54,866 nt of DNA from Pseudomonas sp. GM78 (lineage in GTDB: Bacteria; Pseudomonadota; Gammaproteobacteria; Pseudomonadales; Pseudomonadaceae), in contig NZ_AKJF01000147.1 in the NCBI RefSeq assembly GCF_000282475.1, positions 1-54,866 on the forward strand, given 5' to 3'. A program made the position numbers and the translations under genes. Under the pieces are notes generated by a model, which saw only the letters and a list, made by a program, of their open reading frames with translations, made no database searches and had not been told where the DNA came from. This document shows positions 34,575 to 43,644 of this stretch, in pieces. The first letter of the stretch is position 1. Every line of letters starts with the position of its first letter.

Positions 34575-35855
34575 ATGACCAAAAAAAGAACCATCGTTGT
34601 CGCCGGACTTTTAAGTGCCTGTGTATTACCTGGCGCGCACGCCGCCAGTTACTCGCCGAACAACTTCCTGCTCGGAGACTGGAACGGCGAGCGCTCCCGC
34701 TTGCATGAGCAGGGCGTGGATTTTCAGCTGACCTACGTGAATGAACTGGCCTACAACACCCAGGGTGGCGAGAAGCACAAAGGCACTTACAGCGATCAAC
34801 TGATGTTTGACAGCAACTTCGATTTGCAGAAGTTGTTTGGCTGGCAGGGTGCGAGTTTCCGTATGACGTTGAGCAATCGTAACGGCGAAAACCTCACCGC
34901 CGAAGCCGGGACCAACACCTTGTTGGCCGCCCAGGAAATCTACGGCTACGGCAGCGTGACCCGGCTGGTGCAGTTCTATTATCAGCAAGCGCTTGTGGAT
35001 GATCGGTGGGTGGTGAAGCTGGGGCGCTTGCCCATGAGTGGCGATGTGTTTCCGTTTTCCTGCAAGTTTCAGAACCTGACGTTCTGCGGTACGGTGCCCG
35101 GCTACATCACACCGAACTGGTTCACCTGGCCGGTCAGCCAATGGGGGGCGGCGGTGGCGGGCAAGCTCACTGATGAGCTGTCTCTCAACGCCTCGCTATA
35201 CCAGGTCAACCCGCGCTTTACCGAAAACGCCCAAGGGCTGAATTTCGGCAGCCCCTCGGGCACCACCGGTTATCTGGCCGTTGGTGAACTGGCTTGGGCG
35301 CCAACCTTGAACGGCTTGCCCGGCACCTACCGGGCGGGTATCTGGCGCAATACCGGCGACTTCAATGATGTCTACCACGACGTCAACGGCCAGCCCATCG
35401 GCCTGACCGGCAATGCACCGCAACAGCACGATTCGGCCAGCGGTTATTACGCGTTGGCCGAGCAAAGGGTGTACCAGGACCCGGGTAACAGTGCCCGTGG
35501 CCTGACCCTGTTTGCCAACTTCATTCAATCGGACCGCGACGTGTCCTACGTGGAAAAAGTCTTCCACATCGGTGCGTTTGTCAGTGGACCCTTTGCCGCG
35601 CGCCCCCAGGATGAAATCGGTTTGGCGATCGGGCGCCTTGAAGTGAATGAACACTCCGCCAAGCGTATCCGCCAGGCCAATGGCTATACCTCGGCAGCGC
35701 CGGATACCGAATACCCGATGGAGTTGTACTACGGCATCAGCGTTACTCCGGCCCTGACAATGCGCCCCAACGTGCAGTACGTCAGCAATCCCGGCGGGTT
35801 CAGTGGAGACAAAAGCGTGGTGGTGTTCGGGTTGAAAACTGAAGTCAGTTTCTAA
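34575..35855 (+). CDS. oprB: Carbohydrate-selective outer-membrane porin, OprB family
   Basis: 426 residues with a signal peptide ending PGAHAAS (cleavage near residue 23), then the OprB start region FLLGDWNGERSRLHEQGVDFQLTYVNE. Alternating beta-strand pattern continues to a C-terminal Phe (VSF), the outer-membrane assembly signal. OprB porins let sugars and polyols cross the outer membrane. It is the third gene of the GldA/Fe-ADH unit, supporting a sugar or polyol substrate for the cluster. Confidence 0.9.
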   Translation: MTKKRTIVVAGLLSACVLPGAHAASYSPNNFLLGDWNGERSRLHEQGVDFQLTYVNELAYNTQGGEKHKGTYSDQLMFDSNFDLQKLFGWQGASFRMTLSNRNGENLTAEAGTNTLLAAQEIYGYGSVTRLVQFYYQQALVDDRWVVKLGRLPMSGDVFPFSCKFQNLTFCGTVPGYITPNWFTWPVSQWGAAVAGKLTDELSLNASLYQVNPRFTENAQGLNFGSPSGTTGYLAVGELAWAPTLNGLPGTYRAGIWRNTGDFNDVYHDVNGQPIGLTGNAPQQHDSASGYYALAEQRVYQDPGNSARGLTLFANFIQSDRDVSYVEKVFHIGAFVSGPFAARPQDEIGLAIGRLEVNEHSAKRIRQANGYTSAAPDTEYPMELYYGISVTPALTMRPNVQYVSNPGGFSGDKSVVVFGLKTEVSF

Positions 35856-35938
35856 CTCATCAAGCGGATACAACGAATAAAGATGTGAATAAAACCCGTT
35901 GAATCAGGGCCTTACTTTGTCTGTGATTTTAATGGTGC

Positions 35939-35950
35939 ATCATATATCTA
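35939..35950 (+). promoter_or_regulatory. Operator D upstream of the aldehyde dehydrogenase-ABC unit
   Basis: ATCATATATCTA is a close variant of the cluster palindrome, differing from operator B only in the last base. It lies 45 bases before the aldehyde dehydrogenase start, in the 139-base gap after oprB, where a promoter for the downstream unit is expected. Confidence 0.6.
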
Positions 35951-35994
35951 GATCGGGCGCCTACGCCTGAAACAACAACAGGAGACGCAACAGC

Positions 35995-37500
35995 ATGAAC
36001 ACTCTCGTTGATTTCGCTGCGGTCCAGCAGCGTGTCGCCGCCCTGAACCTGCCGGGGAAAGCTTTCATCAATGGCCGTTTTGTCGATGCTCTGAGCGGCC
36101 AAACCTTCCCTAATATTTCTCCGCGTAACGGCCGTGTGTTGAATCACGTCGCGTCTTGTCAGGCCGAAGACGTCGATGTCGCCGTCAAGGTCGCCCGGCA
36201 GGCATTCGACAGTGGTGTGTGGTCGCAACGGGCACCCAAGGAACGCAAGAAAGTCATGCTGCGTTTCGCGACGTTGTTCGAGCAGCACATGACTGAACTG
36301 GCCTTACTCGAAACCCTGGACATGGGCAAACCGGTGTCCGAAAGCAGCGGTTTCGATGTGCATGCCGTACTTGAGTGCCTGCAGTGGTACGCCGAGTGCT
36401 GCGACAAGGTCTACGACGAAATCGCCCCTTCCGGTCCCGGTGCGTTGGGCATGATCACCCGGGAGGCCATTGGCGTAGTGGCGGCCGTGACGCCGTGGAA
36501 TTTCCCGATGCTGATGGCCATGTGGAAAGTCGCCCCAGCGCTGGCGATGGGCAACTCGGTGATCCTCAAACCCGCCGAACAGTCACCGCTGACGGCGCTG
36601 CGTATCGCCGAACTGGCCGCCCAGGCGGGCATTCCACCGGGGGTATTCAACGTGCTGCCAGGCTTCGGACCCACCGCCGGACGGGCGCTCGGGCTGCACA
36701 TGGATGTCGATACGCTGGTATTCACCGGTTCTGGTGAGGTTGGCAAATTGTTCCTGCAGTACTCGGGACAATCGAACATGAAACGGGTTTGGCTGGAGTG
36801 TGGCGGCAAGACTCCGAACATTATTCTCAATGACTGCCATGACCTGGAAAAGGCCGCAACCACCGCAGCCAGATCAATGTTTTTCAACCAGGGTGAAGTG
36901 TGCGTGGCGCCTTCGCGGTTGATCGTCGAGCAAGGCATTCGCAATGAATTTGTCGCTGAAGTATTGCGGGTCGCGCGGACCATTGCCGTCGGCGACCCGC
37001 TCGATCCAGCCACGCAATTGGGGGCGATGGTCGATCGGGCCCAAATGGATCGGGTGCTCGGCTACATCACCAAAGGCAGTGAAGAGGGCGCGCAAGTCAT
37101 CCTGGGAGGTGAGCGCGTGGGCGGGGCATTGGCCGACGGATTCTTCATCGCGCCGACGATCTTCGACAACGTCACCAATGACATGACCATCGCCCGGGAA
37201 GAAATCTTCGGCCCGGTGCTATCGGTAATCAATGCCCAGGATCACCTGGACGCCGTACGCATCGCCAATGACTCGCCCTACGGCCTGGCCGCCAGCCTGT
37301 GGACCAGCGACCTGAGCCGCGCCCATTCCATCATCCGTTCGCTGCGGGCTGGCAGCGTCTGGGTCAATTGTTTCGACGGCGGCGACATCACCATGCCCTT
37401 TGGTGGTTACAAGCAATCGGGCAACGGTCGCGACCGCTCGTTGCACGCCCTCGACAAGTACTCGGAACTCAAATCCGCCTGGATCGATTTGCAGGCCTGA
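35995..37500 (+). CDS. Aldehyde dehydrogenase, PuuC-like
   Basis: 501 residues. VTPWNFPMLMAMWKVAPALA, GNSVILKPAEQSPL and the C-terminal FGGYKQSGNGRDRSLHAL closely follow PuuC (gamma-glutamyl-aminobutyraldehyde dehydrogenase). The catalytic Cys is in NQGEVCVAPSR and the base Glu in WLECGGKTPN. ATG 35995 has CAGGAGACGC upstream. It heads the unit with the sugar ABC transporter, so it more likely oxidises a polyol-derived hydroxy-aldehyde than a polyamine aldehyde (inference). Confidence 0.9.
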   Translation: MNTLVDFAAVQQRVAALNLPGKAFINGRFVDALSGQTFPNISPRNGRVLNHVASCQAEDVDVAVKVARQAFDSGVWSQRAPKERKKVMLRFATLFEQHMTELALLETLDMGKPVSESSGFDVHAVLECLQWYAECCDKVYDEIAPSGPGALGMITREAIGVVAAVTPWNFPMLMAMWKVAPALAMGNSVILKPAEQSPLTALRIAELAAQAGIPPGVFNVLPGFGPTAGRALGLHMDVDTLVFTGSGEVGKLFLQYSGQSNMKRVWLECGGKTPNIILNDCHDLEKAATTAARSMFFNQGEVCVAPSRLIVEQGIRNEFVAEVLRVARTIAVGDPLDPATQLGAMVDRAQMDRVLGYITKGSEEGAQVILGGERVGGALADGFFIAPTIFDNVTNDMTIAREEIFGPVLSVINAQDHLDAVRIANDSPYGLAASLWTSDLSRAHSIIRSLRAGSVWVNCFDGGDITMPFGGYKQSGNGRDRSLHALDKYSELKSAWIDLQA

Positions 37501-37517
37501 GTCGTTAACGAGACACC

Positions 37518-37538
37518 GGTGCTGTGCACAACAGCACC
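37518..37538 (+). repeat. Hairpin between aldehyde dehydrogenase and binding-protein genes
   Basis: GGTGCTGT and ACAGCACC form an 8-bp stem with a 5-base loop in the 79-base intercistronic gap. It is followed by no T-run, so processing or mRNA stabilisation is more likely than termination. Confidence 0.5.
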
Positions 37539-37579
37539 CGCATCACCGATCAAAATCAGCGCACTGGAGAATAATAATC

Positions 37580-38821
37580 ATGAAGCTGTCTGCTGTTCGT
37601 TCGATCACCACGTTCGCCTTGGCGAGCCTTATCGGCACCCACGCCTGGGCGGCGCCCAAGCATGAAATCTACACCTTGATGCCAAACACGGCGCTGTCGG
37701 GGGTGATTGACCCCGACATGCCGGATCGCACTGCAATCAACAAAGCCTTGCCACTGAAAAAGAAGGGTGAGCGTCTGCGCATCGGCTGGACCGAAATCAC
37801 CCTTGGCAATCCCTGGTTTGTCTCGATGATCGACGACTCGAAAACCATCGCGAAAAAGTACAACTACGACATTGAACTGCAGGTGGCCGACAGTGATGTC
37901 GCCAAGCAGAGCGCCCAGGTCGACAACTTCATTACCCTGGGTGTCGACCTGATCGTGATCGACCCGACCGATGTGCAAGGTTCGGTATCGGATGTCGAGC
38001 GCGCGGTAGCGGCGGGGATTCCGGTGATCACCGTCGGAACCGCCCCGGACGCCCGGGCGCCGGTGATCACCACAAGCACCGGTAACCCGTATGGCAGTGG
38101 TTTCGAGGCCGGGCGTCATGTTGCGGCCAAGACCGATCCGGCCAAGGTGATCAATGCAGCGATGGTCATTGGCGTGATGGGCAATTCCACCTCCGAAAGC
38201 CGTCTCAATGGCATGATTTCCGGGATCGTCTATGCCCGTTCCCAGGAGCGGAAATTGGGGTTGTCGAAAGAGGACGCGATGCTCAAGGGCTTCAGACTGT
38301 TCCAGCAGGTCAAGGCCAAGGGCAGCTTCAGCTGGCCGGAAGGCGGTTTCAACGTGCTTGCCTGGGGGCGTGGTGACTGGACCGAAGAGGGTGGCCTGGC
38401 GGCCACGGAAGACATCCTCTCGTCTCAAGGTGACAAGCTCAATCTGGTCTTGGCCGAGAACGACTTCATCGCCATTGGCGCAATCAATGCCCTTGAAAAT
38501 GCCGGCAAGAAAAACAGCGTGACGGTCGCCTCCGCTGCCGGCAGCTTTCGGGTGGCGCTGGACTTGATCAAGCAAGGAAAATTGCTGGTGACTGCCACCA
38601 ACAGCGGTTCACAAACCGGTGTGGCCGCCATCGAGTTGATCCACCAGATGCTCGAAAAAGGACTGGATGCCAACAACCTGCCGCTGGCTTCCTATTTCCC
38701 GGTCACGTTGATCACGCCCGATAACGTCGATATCTACATCAAGGCCGACAGCTTGCCGCCATCCACCGACACCGTCCCGCCGTTCCGCTCCATCGAGCAG
38801 ATCAAAACCGCGATGAAATGA
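37580..38821 (+). CDS. Sugar ABC transporter periplasmic binding protein (cluster A)
   Basis: 413 residues, longer than the about 320 typical of RbsB. The signal peptide ends THAWAAPK (cleavage near residue 24). The mature protein has the type I sugar-binding fold: LRIGWTEITLGNPWFVSMIDD, then DLIVIDPTD and GIPVITVGT in lobe 1, and NSTSESRLNGM in lobe 2. The ATG is at 37580. It delivers a sugar or polyol to the permease encoded by 40411-41466. A strong hairpin follows it, which may keep its mRNA more abundant than that of the ATPase. Confidence 0.9.
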   Translation: MKLSAVRSITTFALASLIGTHAWAAPKHEIYTLMPNTALSGVIDPDMPDRTAINKALPLKKKGERLRIGWTEITLGNPWFVSMIDDSKTIAKKYNYDIELQVADSDVAKQSAQVDNFITLGVDLIVIDPTDVQGSVSDVERAVAAGIPVITVGTAPDARAPVITTSTGNPYGSGFEAGRHVAAKTDPAKVINAAMVIGVMGNSTSESRLNGMISGIVYARSQERKLGLSKEDAMLKGFRLFQQVKAKGSFSWPEGGFNVLAWGRGDWTEEGGLAATEDILSSQGDKLNLVLAENDFIAIGAINALENAGKKNSVTVASAAGSFRVALDLIKQGKLLVTATNSGSQTGVAAIELIHQMLEKGLDANNLPLASYFPVTLITPDNVDIYIKADSLPPSTDTVPPFRSIEQIKTAMK

Positions 38822-38838
38822 TTTCGCGGAACTGAATC

Positions 38839-38875
38839 GAGCTGTGGCCGCTGTGTAGAACTGCAGCCACAGCTC
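38839..38875 (+). repeat. Hairpin between binding-protein and ATPase genes
   Basis: GAGCTGTGGC (38839-38848) pairs with GCCACAGCTC (38866-38875) in the 85-base gap. Stem-loops after the binding-protein gene are common in ABC operons and raise its mRNA relative to the downstream genes. Confidence 0.6.
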
Positions 38876-38906
38876 GTAGGGCGGCTGTCTATAGAGGGTG
38901 AGCACA

Positions 38907-40418
38907 ATGAATGCGATGCAAAAACCAGCCGTAGAGATGCTCGACATCTCGAAGAAGTTCGGGGGCATCAGTGCCCTGAACAACGCGAGTTTTTCCGCCC
39001 GTGCGGGGGAAATCCACGCCCTGATGGGCGAGAACGGTGCCGGCAAATCAACCTTGATGAAGGTCCTTTCCGGGGCCTACGTGCGCGATGCCGGCAGCGT
39101 CAGTCTTGACGGCGAGACCGTCGATATCCGCAAACCGGGTGATGCCCTCAATCTGGGTATTTCCATCATTTACCAGGAGTTTGCCCTGGCCCCGCATCTG
39201 TCCGTGGCCGAGAACATCTGCATCGATGACCTGGGCAAGAGCAAGGGCTTCGTACAGTGGGCGGCCATGCGCAAGAAAGCCCGGGCGATTCTCGACGAAC
39301 TGGGTTTCAGCGACATCGACGTTCGCCAACCGGTCGGCAGTTTGTCGGTGGCGCACCAACAAGCCGTGGAGATCTGCAAGGCGCTGTCGCGTAATTCCAG
39401 GGTGCTGGTGTTCGACGAACCCACGGCGGTGCTGACCTCCCATGAGGCGCAAAAGCTGTTCAGGATTCTCGATGAGTTGCGGCGCAAGGGTGCGTGCATT
39501 GTCTACGTCTCCCACCGCATGGACGAAATATTTCGTATCTGTGACCGCGTCACTGTGCTCAAGGATGGCCACACCGTTGGCACGCTGGGCCTGGCCGACA
39601 TCACCGAGCGTGGTTTGATCGAGATGATGATCGGTCGCGAACTGAGCGACCTGTTCCCTTCGCGCAAATCGCAGATTGGCGAGGTGTTACTGAAGGTCGA
39701 GAACCTGTGTGCCGGGCGCCTGGTGCGTGATGTGAGTTTCCAGGTGCGGGCCGGTGAAGTCCTGGGTTTTTGTGGGCTGGTCGGGGCCGGGCGGACCGAA
39801 ACCATGCGTGCGATCTTCGGCGTCGATCGCAAGACCTCCGGCACCCTGCACCTCGAGGGACGGGAGATCCACAACCGCTCGCCACGGGAAGCCATTGCCA
39901 ATGGCATCGGTCTGCTGCCAGAGGATCGTAAGCAACAGGGGGTGCTGCTGGAAATGTCGATCAGGGTCAACGGCGCGCTACGCCCCGACAGCCCCTATAC
40001 CGGGCCCATGGGCTGGATTGCCAGTGGCCGGGAAACCCAGGGTATCGAAGCCCTGCGCAAGCAACTGGCAGTCAAGACACACTCGATCGAGCAACTGGTC
40101 GGCGACCTGTCGGGTGGCAATCAGCAGAAAGTCGCCCTGATGAAATGGGTCGATGCCGGCTGCCGGGTGCTGATCCTCGATGAGCCTACCCGTGGTGTCG
40201 ACGTGGGGGCGAAAACCGAAATCTACCGGGTCATCAACGATCTCGCTGCACAGGGTGTGGCGATCATCATGGTTTCTTCGGAAATGATTGAAATCATCGG
40301 TATGTGTGACCGCGTGCTGGTGATGCGCGAAGGCGCGATTGCCGGCGAACTGTCGGGCGAGCGCATTAATGAACAAACAATGATTTGCCTGGCAATGGGA
40401 GTCCAGCACCATGAGTAA
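38907..40418 (+). CDS. Sugar ABC transporter ATPase (cluster A)
   Basis: 503 residues with two ATP-binding cassettes, as in RbsA/XylG. Cassette 1 has GENGAGKST, signature LSVAHQQ and Walker B VLVFDEPTA. Cassette 2 has the degenerate loop GLVGAGRTE, signature LSGGNQQ and LILDEPTRGVDVG. The start is ATG 38907 (AGAGGG upstream); GTG 38898 adds three residues. The stop overlaps the permease start by 8 bases. It powers the cluster A sugar importer. Confidence 0.93.
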   Translation: MNAMQKPAVEMLDISKKFGGISALNNASFSARAGEIHALMGENGAGKSTLMKVLSGAYVRDAGSVSLDGETVDIRKPGDALNLGISIIYQEFALAPHLSVAENICIDDLGKSKGFVQWAAMRKKARAILDELGFSDIDVRQPVGSLSVAHQQAVEICKALSRNSRVLVFDEPTAVLTSHEAQKLFRILDELRRKGACIVYVSHRMDEIFRICDRVTVLKDGHTVGTLGLADITERGLIEMMIGRELSDLFPSRKSQIGEVLLKVENLCAGRLVRDVSFQVRAGEVLGFCGLVGAGRTETMRAIFGVDRKTSGTLHLEGREIHNRSPREAIANGIGLLPEDRKQQGVLLEMSIRVNGALRPDSPYTGPMGWIASGRETQGIEALRKQLAVKTHSIEQLVGDLSGGNQQKVALMKWVDAGCRVLILDEPTRGVDVGAKTEIYRVINDLAAQGVAIIMVSSEMIEIIGMCDRVLVMREGAIAGELSGERINEQTMICLAMGVQHHE

Positions 40419-41466
40419 CCCAAATTCCAAGCTGGCCACGGCCGAGCTTATGCAGCAAAGCAGTCGCGCCCAGGGAGACCGGCCCCGTCAACGCTCGTTG
40501 CAACGTCTTTTTCTGCAGCACAATGCGCTGGTCATGCTGGTGGTGCTGGCCATCGTCGCCAGCGTGCTTTCGGCGGACTTTCTTACCTACCAGAACCTGG
40601 GCAACCTGTTACGCCAACTGACGCCGTTGCTGCTGGTGAGCATCGGCATGTTGATTGTGATCCTGACGGCGGGTATCGATTTGTCCGTGGCGTCGGTGGC
40701 AGCCGTGGGGGGTATTGTGGTCGCCATGACCCTCAATGTGCTGCCGGTCGACGGCAGTGCCGGGTTGTTGCTGGCAGCGGCGATTGCGGTGGCGGCCGGC
40801 GTGTTGATGGGGCTGGTGACCGGCACCTTTATCGCGTACTTCCGCATGGCACCGTTTATCGCGACCCTGGCCATGATGACGGTGGCCCGTGGCTTGGCGT
40901 TCATCCTGTCCAACGGCCAACCACAACGGCTGGACGACACGCTTGTCAGCGCCCAATTGCTGCGTGATTTCGGACGACTGGCCGATGGCGTGCTAGGCAT
41001 CCCTTGGCCTGTGTGGCTGGCGGCGGGGGTGACGCTCGTGTTTGCCTTGATCCTGCGCTACAACGCTTATGGCCGCCTGACCATTGCCAGTGGCAGCAAT
41101 GAAACGGCGGTGCGCCTGGCGGGCATAGCGGTTGAGCGTTACAAACTGGCGGCCTACGGCATTTGTGGTGGACTTGCAGCATTGGCCGGAGTGGTGATCG
41201 CATCGCGCTCAGGTGTCGCCACGCCCAGCGCCGGCTTGGCACTGGAGCTTGATGCGATTGCCGCGTGTGTGATCGGCGGCGCCTTGTTGTCGGGTGGCAA
41301 GGGTACGATTTTCTACACGGTGGTAGGTGTGCTGGTATTGGGCCTGATCGGCAACATCATGAACCTGCTGAGTGTGCCGGCCTATCCGCAACAGATCATC
41401 AAAGGCGCAATTATTGTCGTGGCTGTGCTTTTGCAAGGTGTCGGTCGACGGGACGCGCGTATTTGA
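40411..41466 (+). CDS. Sugar ABC transporter permease, RbsC type (cluster A)
   Basis: 351 residues with about 9-10 helices. Family segments are GMLIVILTAGIDLSVASVAAV, MAPFIATLAMMTVARGLAFI and the C-terminal IGGALLSGGKGTIFYTVVG, which touches the ATPase. It starts within the ATPase stop (ATGAGTAA). A homodimer should form the channel for the substrate caught by the 413-residue binding protein. The regulator gene follows 127 bases later behind its own operator. Confidence 0.93.
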   Translation: MSNPNSKLATAELMQQSSRAQGDRPRQRSLQRLFLQHNALVMLVVLAIVASVLSADFLTYQNLGNLLRQLTPLLLVSIGMLIVILTAGIDLSVASVAAVGGIVVAMTLNVLPVDGSAGLLLAAAIAVAAGVLMGLVTGTFIAYFRMAPFIATLAMMTVARGLAFILSNGQPQRLDDTLVSAQLLRDFGRLADGVLGIPWPVWLAAGVTLVFALILRYNAYGRLTIASGSNETAVRLAGIAVERYKLAAYGICGGLAALAGVVIASRSGVATPSAGLALELDAIAACVIGGALLSGGKGTIFYTVVGVLVLGLIGNIMNLLSVPAYPQQIIKGAIIVVAVLLQGVGRRDARI

Positions 41467-41500
41467 TTGGACCGCTGGACGGAGTGGCAGGCGTCATCTG

Positions 41501-41512
41501 ATGATGTATGAT
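41501..41512 (+). promoter_or_regulatory. Operator E upstream of the cluster regulator
   Basis: ATGATGTATGAT differs from the cluster palindrome at two positions. It lies 82-93 bases before the regulator's likely GTG start, suggesting autoregulation. It is the weakest of the five matches. Confidence 0.45.
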
Positions 41513-41593
41513 GCGTTATCGGCAATTGATGTCGGCAGATTCACAAGTCTGCCACTCCGGCGCAGAGTAATCGACTATGGAGATCGAGCAATA

Positions 41594-42274
41594 GTGACCG
41601 TGCATAAGCCCATTGATAAAGGCAACTTGAGCGAACGGGTGTATTCAATTATTCGCACCGCGTTGATGGACGGGCAGTACCAGCCAGGCGATCGTCTGCG
41701 TATCAGTACACTGGCCGAAGAGTTCGGCGTATCGATCACCCCGGTGCGCGAGGCGATCTTCCGCCTGGTCAGTGACCACGCGTTGGACATGAAAGCTGCA
41801 ACCTCGATTTATGTCCCGGAGCTGACGGTCAGTCAACTGCGGGAAATCCAGTTGATCCGTCATTTGCTCGAAGGCGAAGCGGCCGGCATGGCCGCTCAGC
41901 GGATCACCAAGCCGGAGCTGGAGAAACTCGAAGCCATCCAGGAGGCATTCCAGAAGGCGGTTCCCGTCGACTACAAGCAAGCTGCCTTGTTGAACAGAGA
42001 GTTCCACTTCGGTTTGATCTCCGCGGCGCGCATGCCCGTGGTGTCTAAAACCCTTGAAAACATGTGGGTCATCATGGGGCCGCTGCTGAGCCGGTTCCAC
42101 GCGGAGGTGCCCAAGCGGGAGCTGGCCAGCGCCAAGCACAAGCATTTCGAAGTGCTGGAAGGCTTACGCACCCGCGACTCGGACAAAGCCAAGCACGCAA
42201 TGCAGGCGGACATCGCGTGGGGTGAGTTAATGATCGAATGGCTGGAAAAAAAGGAAAACCTGGCCGAGGCGTAA
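41594..42274 (+). CDS. GntR/FCD-family regulator, likely controller of cluster A
   Basis: About 226 residues. The helix-turn-helix is in DRLRISTLAEEFGVSITPVRE, followed by an FCD ligand domain (LIRHLLEGEAAGMAA, LNREFHFGLI with His, KHKHFEVLEGL). The start is uncertain: GTG 41594 is chosen; upstream ATGs from 41501 would add about 31 residues that do not look like the family. It is the only regulator within 24-42 kb, and the ATGATATATCAT palindromes sit before all units there, so it is the best candidate for the protein that binds them. Confidence 0.87.
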   Translation: MTVHKPIDKGNLSERVYSIIRTALMDGQYQPGDRLRISTLAEEFGVSITPVREAIFRLVSDHALDMKAATSIYVPELTVSQLREIQLIRHLLEGEAAGMAAQRITKPELEKLEAIQEAFQKAVPVDYKQAALLNREFHFGLISAARMPVVSKTLENMWVIMGPLLSRFHAEVPKRELASAKHKHFEVLEGLRTRDSDKAKHAMQADIAWGELMIEWLEKKENLAEA

Positions 42275-42312
42275 ATCGAACTGCCGCAGTCGGTTCGCAT
42301 TGGAGGACCTGT

Positions 42313-42356
42313 CGCCCGAACTCCACACCATGGCGGCTCGGGCGCTTTGATTTTTA
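42313..42356 (+). terminator. Candidate terminator after the cluster A regulator
   Basis: CGCCCGA (42313-42319) pairs with TCGGGCG (42338-42344), followed by CTTTGATTTTT, between convergent genes ending at 42274 and 42361. The loop is long (18 bases), so strength is uncertain. Confidence 0.55.
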
Positions 42357-42360
42357 CGGC

Positions 42361-43368
42361 CTATGCAGGCAGTACGGAATCTGACTCATTCAACCGGGCA
42401 ACCCATTTGCCGCCTTCGCCCCCTTGCTTGAGGGCATGCAAGGCCTCGGGCAGTTTTCGGAAGTCGAAGACCTGATGTGGGGGAAGCGACAACTTTCCGT
42501 TCAGCACACCGTCGAACAGCTGTTCACCGGCTTGTCGCAGCCGTTGCCGATCGCTCAGGCTGGCGTGGGCATGGAAGCTGTTGAGGGCCACTTCATGCAA
42601 GGAGATCGCGGTGCTGAAGGCGGGTAGTGGAGCGGTTTCCTGACGATCCTGAATGCACACCAGGTGACCGTTGTAACCCAGCAGCGGAGCCAGGCTGGCG
42701 GCATGTGCACCGCTGACGGTGTCAAACACGGCGAGCAACCTACGCTCACCCAAGGCAGACTGCAGAGCTTGTTGCCAATGGGCCTGGCGGTAGTCGAATA
42801 CACCAACCGCACCTAATGCGTTGAGGTTCGAATGATGTTTCGTGGCTGCCGTGGCCCACACACGATAGCCACGTTGTACCGCCAATTGCATCAGCAACAG
42901 ACCGACTGCGCCGCCGGCACCGACCACGAGCACATCGCCGCTAGCGCCTGGCACTTTGTCCAGTGCTTGCCAGGCTGTCAGGCCGGGGCAGGGCAGCGAC
43001 GCGGCAGCGCTGTCATCGAGTGCGGCTGGAACCACCAATACCGTGGCGGCATCAAGTAGACAGAACTCGGCAAAACTGCCGTCGCGCGACAGTGACTGGT
43101 GATACGCCACGCGCGTGCCAGGTTTTATGTGTACACAAGCACCGGCTGCGACCACCACACCCATGCCGTCCACGCCAGGTACATGGCCGTCCTTCCAGTC
43201 CGGATGTCCCCACTCGATGATTTTCCAGTCCACCGGGTTCAACGCCAGTACGCGGTTAGCCACCAGTACTTCGCCCGATCTCGGCTGCACAAGTGGTTTG
43301 CGGATCAGCTCCAGGCCATCGATACCCTTATCCGAGTTCCAGGACCAGGCGGCGAAATCAGCGTGCAT
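42361..43368 (-). CDS. Quinone-oxidoreductase-like alcohol dehydrogenase (no structural zinc)
   Basis: 335 residues of the medium-chain dehydrogenase family. LALNPVDWKIIEW and PGVDGMGVVVAAG in the N-terminal domain and the cofactor loop VVGAGGAVGLLLMQLA near residue 146 point to the zinc-free quinone/enone reductase branch, with no Cys cluster. It is transcribed alone, divergent from the FGGY kinase gene. Probably an NADPH-dependent reductase of enones or quinones; whether it belongs to cluster B is unclear. Confidence 0.85.
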   Translation of the reverse strand: MHADFAAWSWNSDKGIDGLELIRKPLVQPRSGEVLVANRVLALNPVDWKIIEWGHPDWKDGHVPGVDGMGVVVAAGACVHIKPGTRVAYHQSLSRDGSFAEFCLLDAATVLVVPAALDDSAAASLPCPGLTAWQALDKVPGASGDVLVVGAGGAVGLLLMQLAVQRGYRVWATAATKHHSNLNALGAVGVFDYRQAHWQQALQSALGERRLLAVFDTVSGAHAASLAPLLGYNGHLVCIQDRQETAPLPAFSTAISLHEVALNSFHAHASLSDRQRLRQAGEQLFDGVLNGKLSLPPHQVFDFRKLPEALHALKQGGEGGKWVARLNESDSVLPA

Positions 43369-43644
43369 CGTGTGTCCTCATGAAAAAGCGGATTGCAATC
43401 ATTCAATCCAGCGGTTGGCCTTGGCGATTAAAAGTTCGCCTCACGTCAAGTGCGCCAGTATCCGCGCCTGCAAACCTGAGTAGAACGTCAATGGGAGAAA
43501 AGGTGTTGTGAACCAGGTTCAGTAATACCCGTTTGGAAATCTGCTGAGCGGTAAACCGGTTACCCGTTTTACTGTCTGCTGAACGCAATAAAAATCGATG
43601 GTGGAGGCCAGCCACTGCCCCAGCTACCTTGATCACAGTATCCT

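Noticed and set aside
43550-43564. Palindrome-like GGTAAACCGGTTACC upstream of the FGGY kinase
   Set aside because: Only the 8-bp AACCGGTT core is truly symmetric and no second copy or matching regulator class was found.
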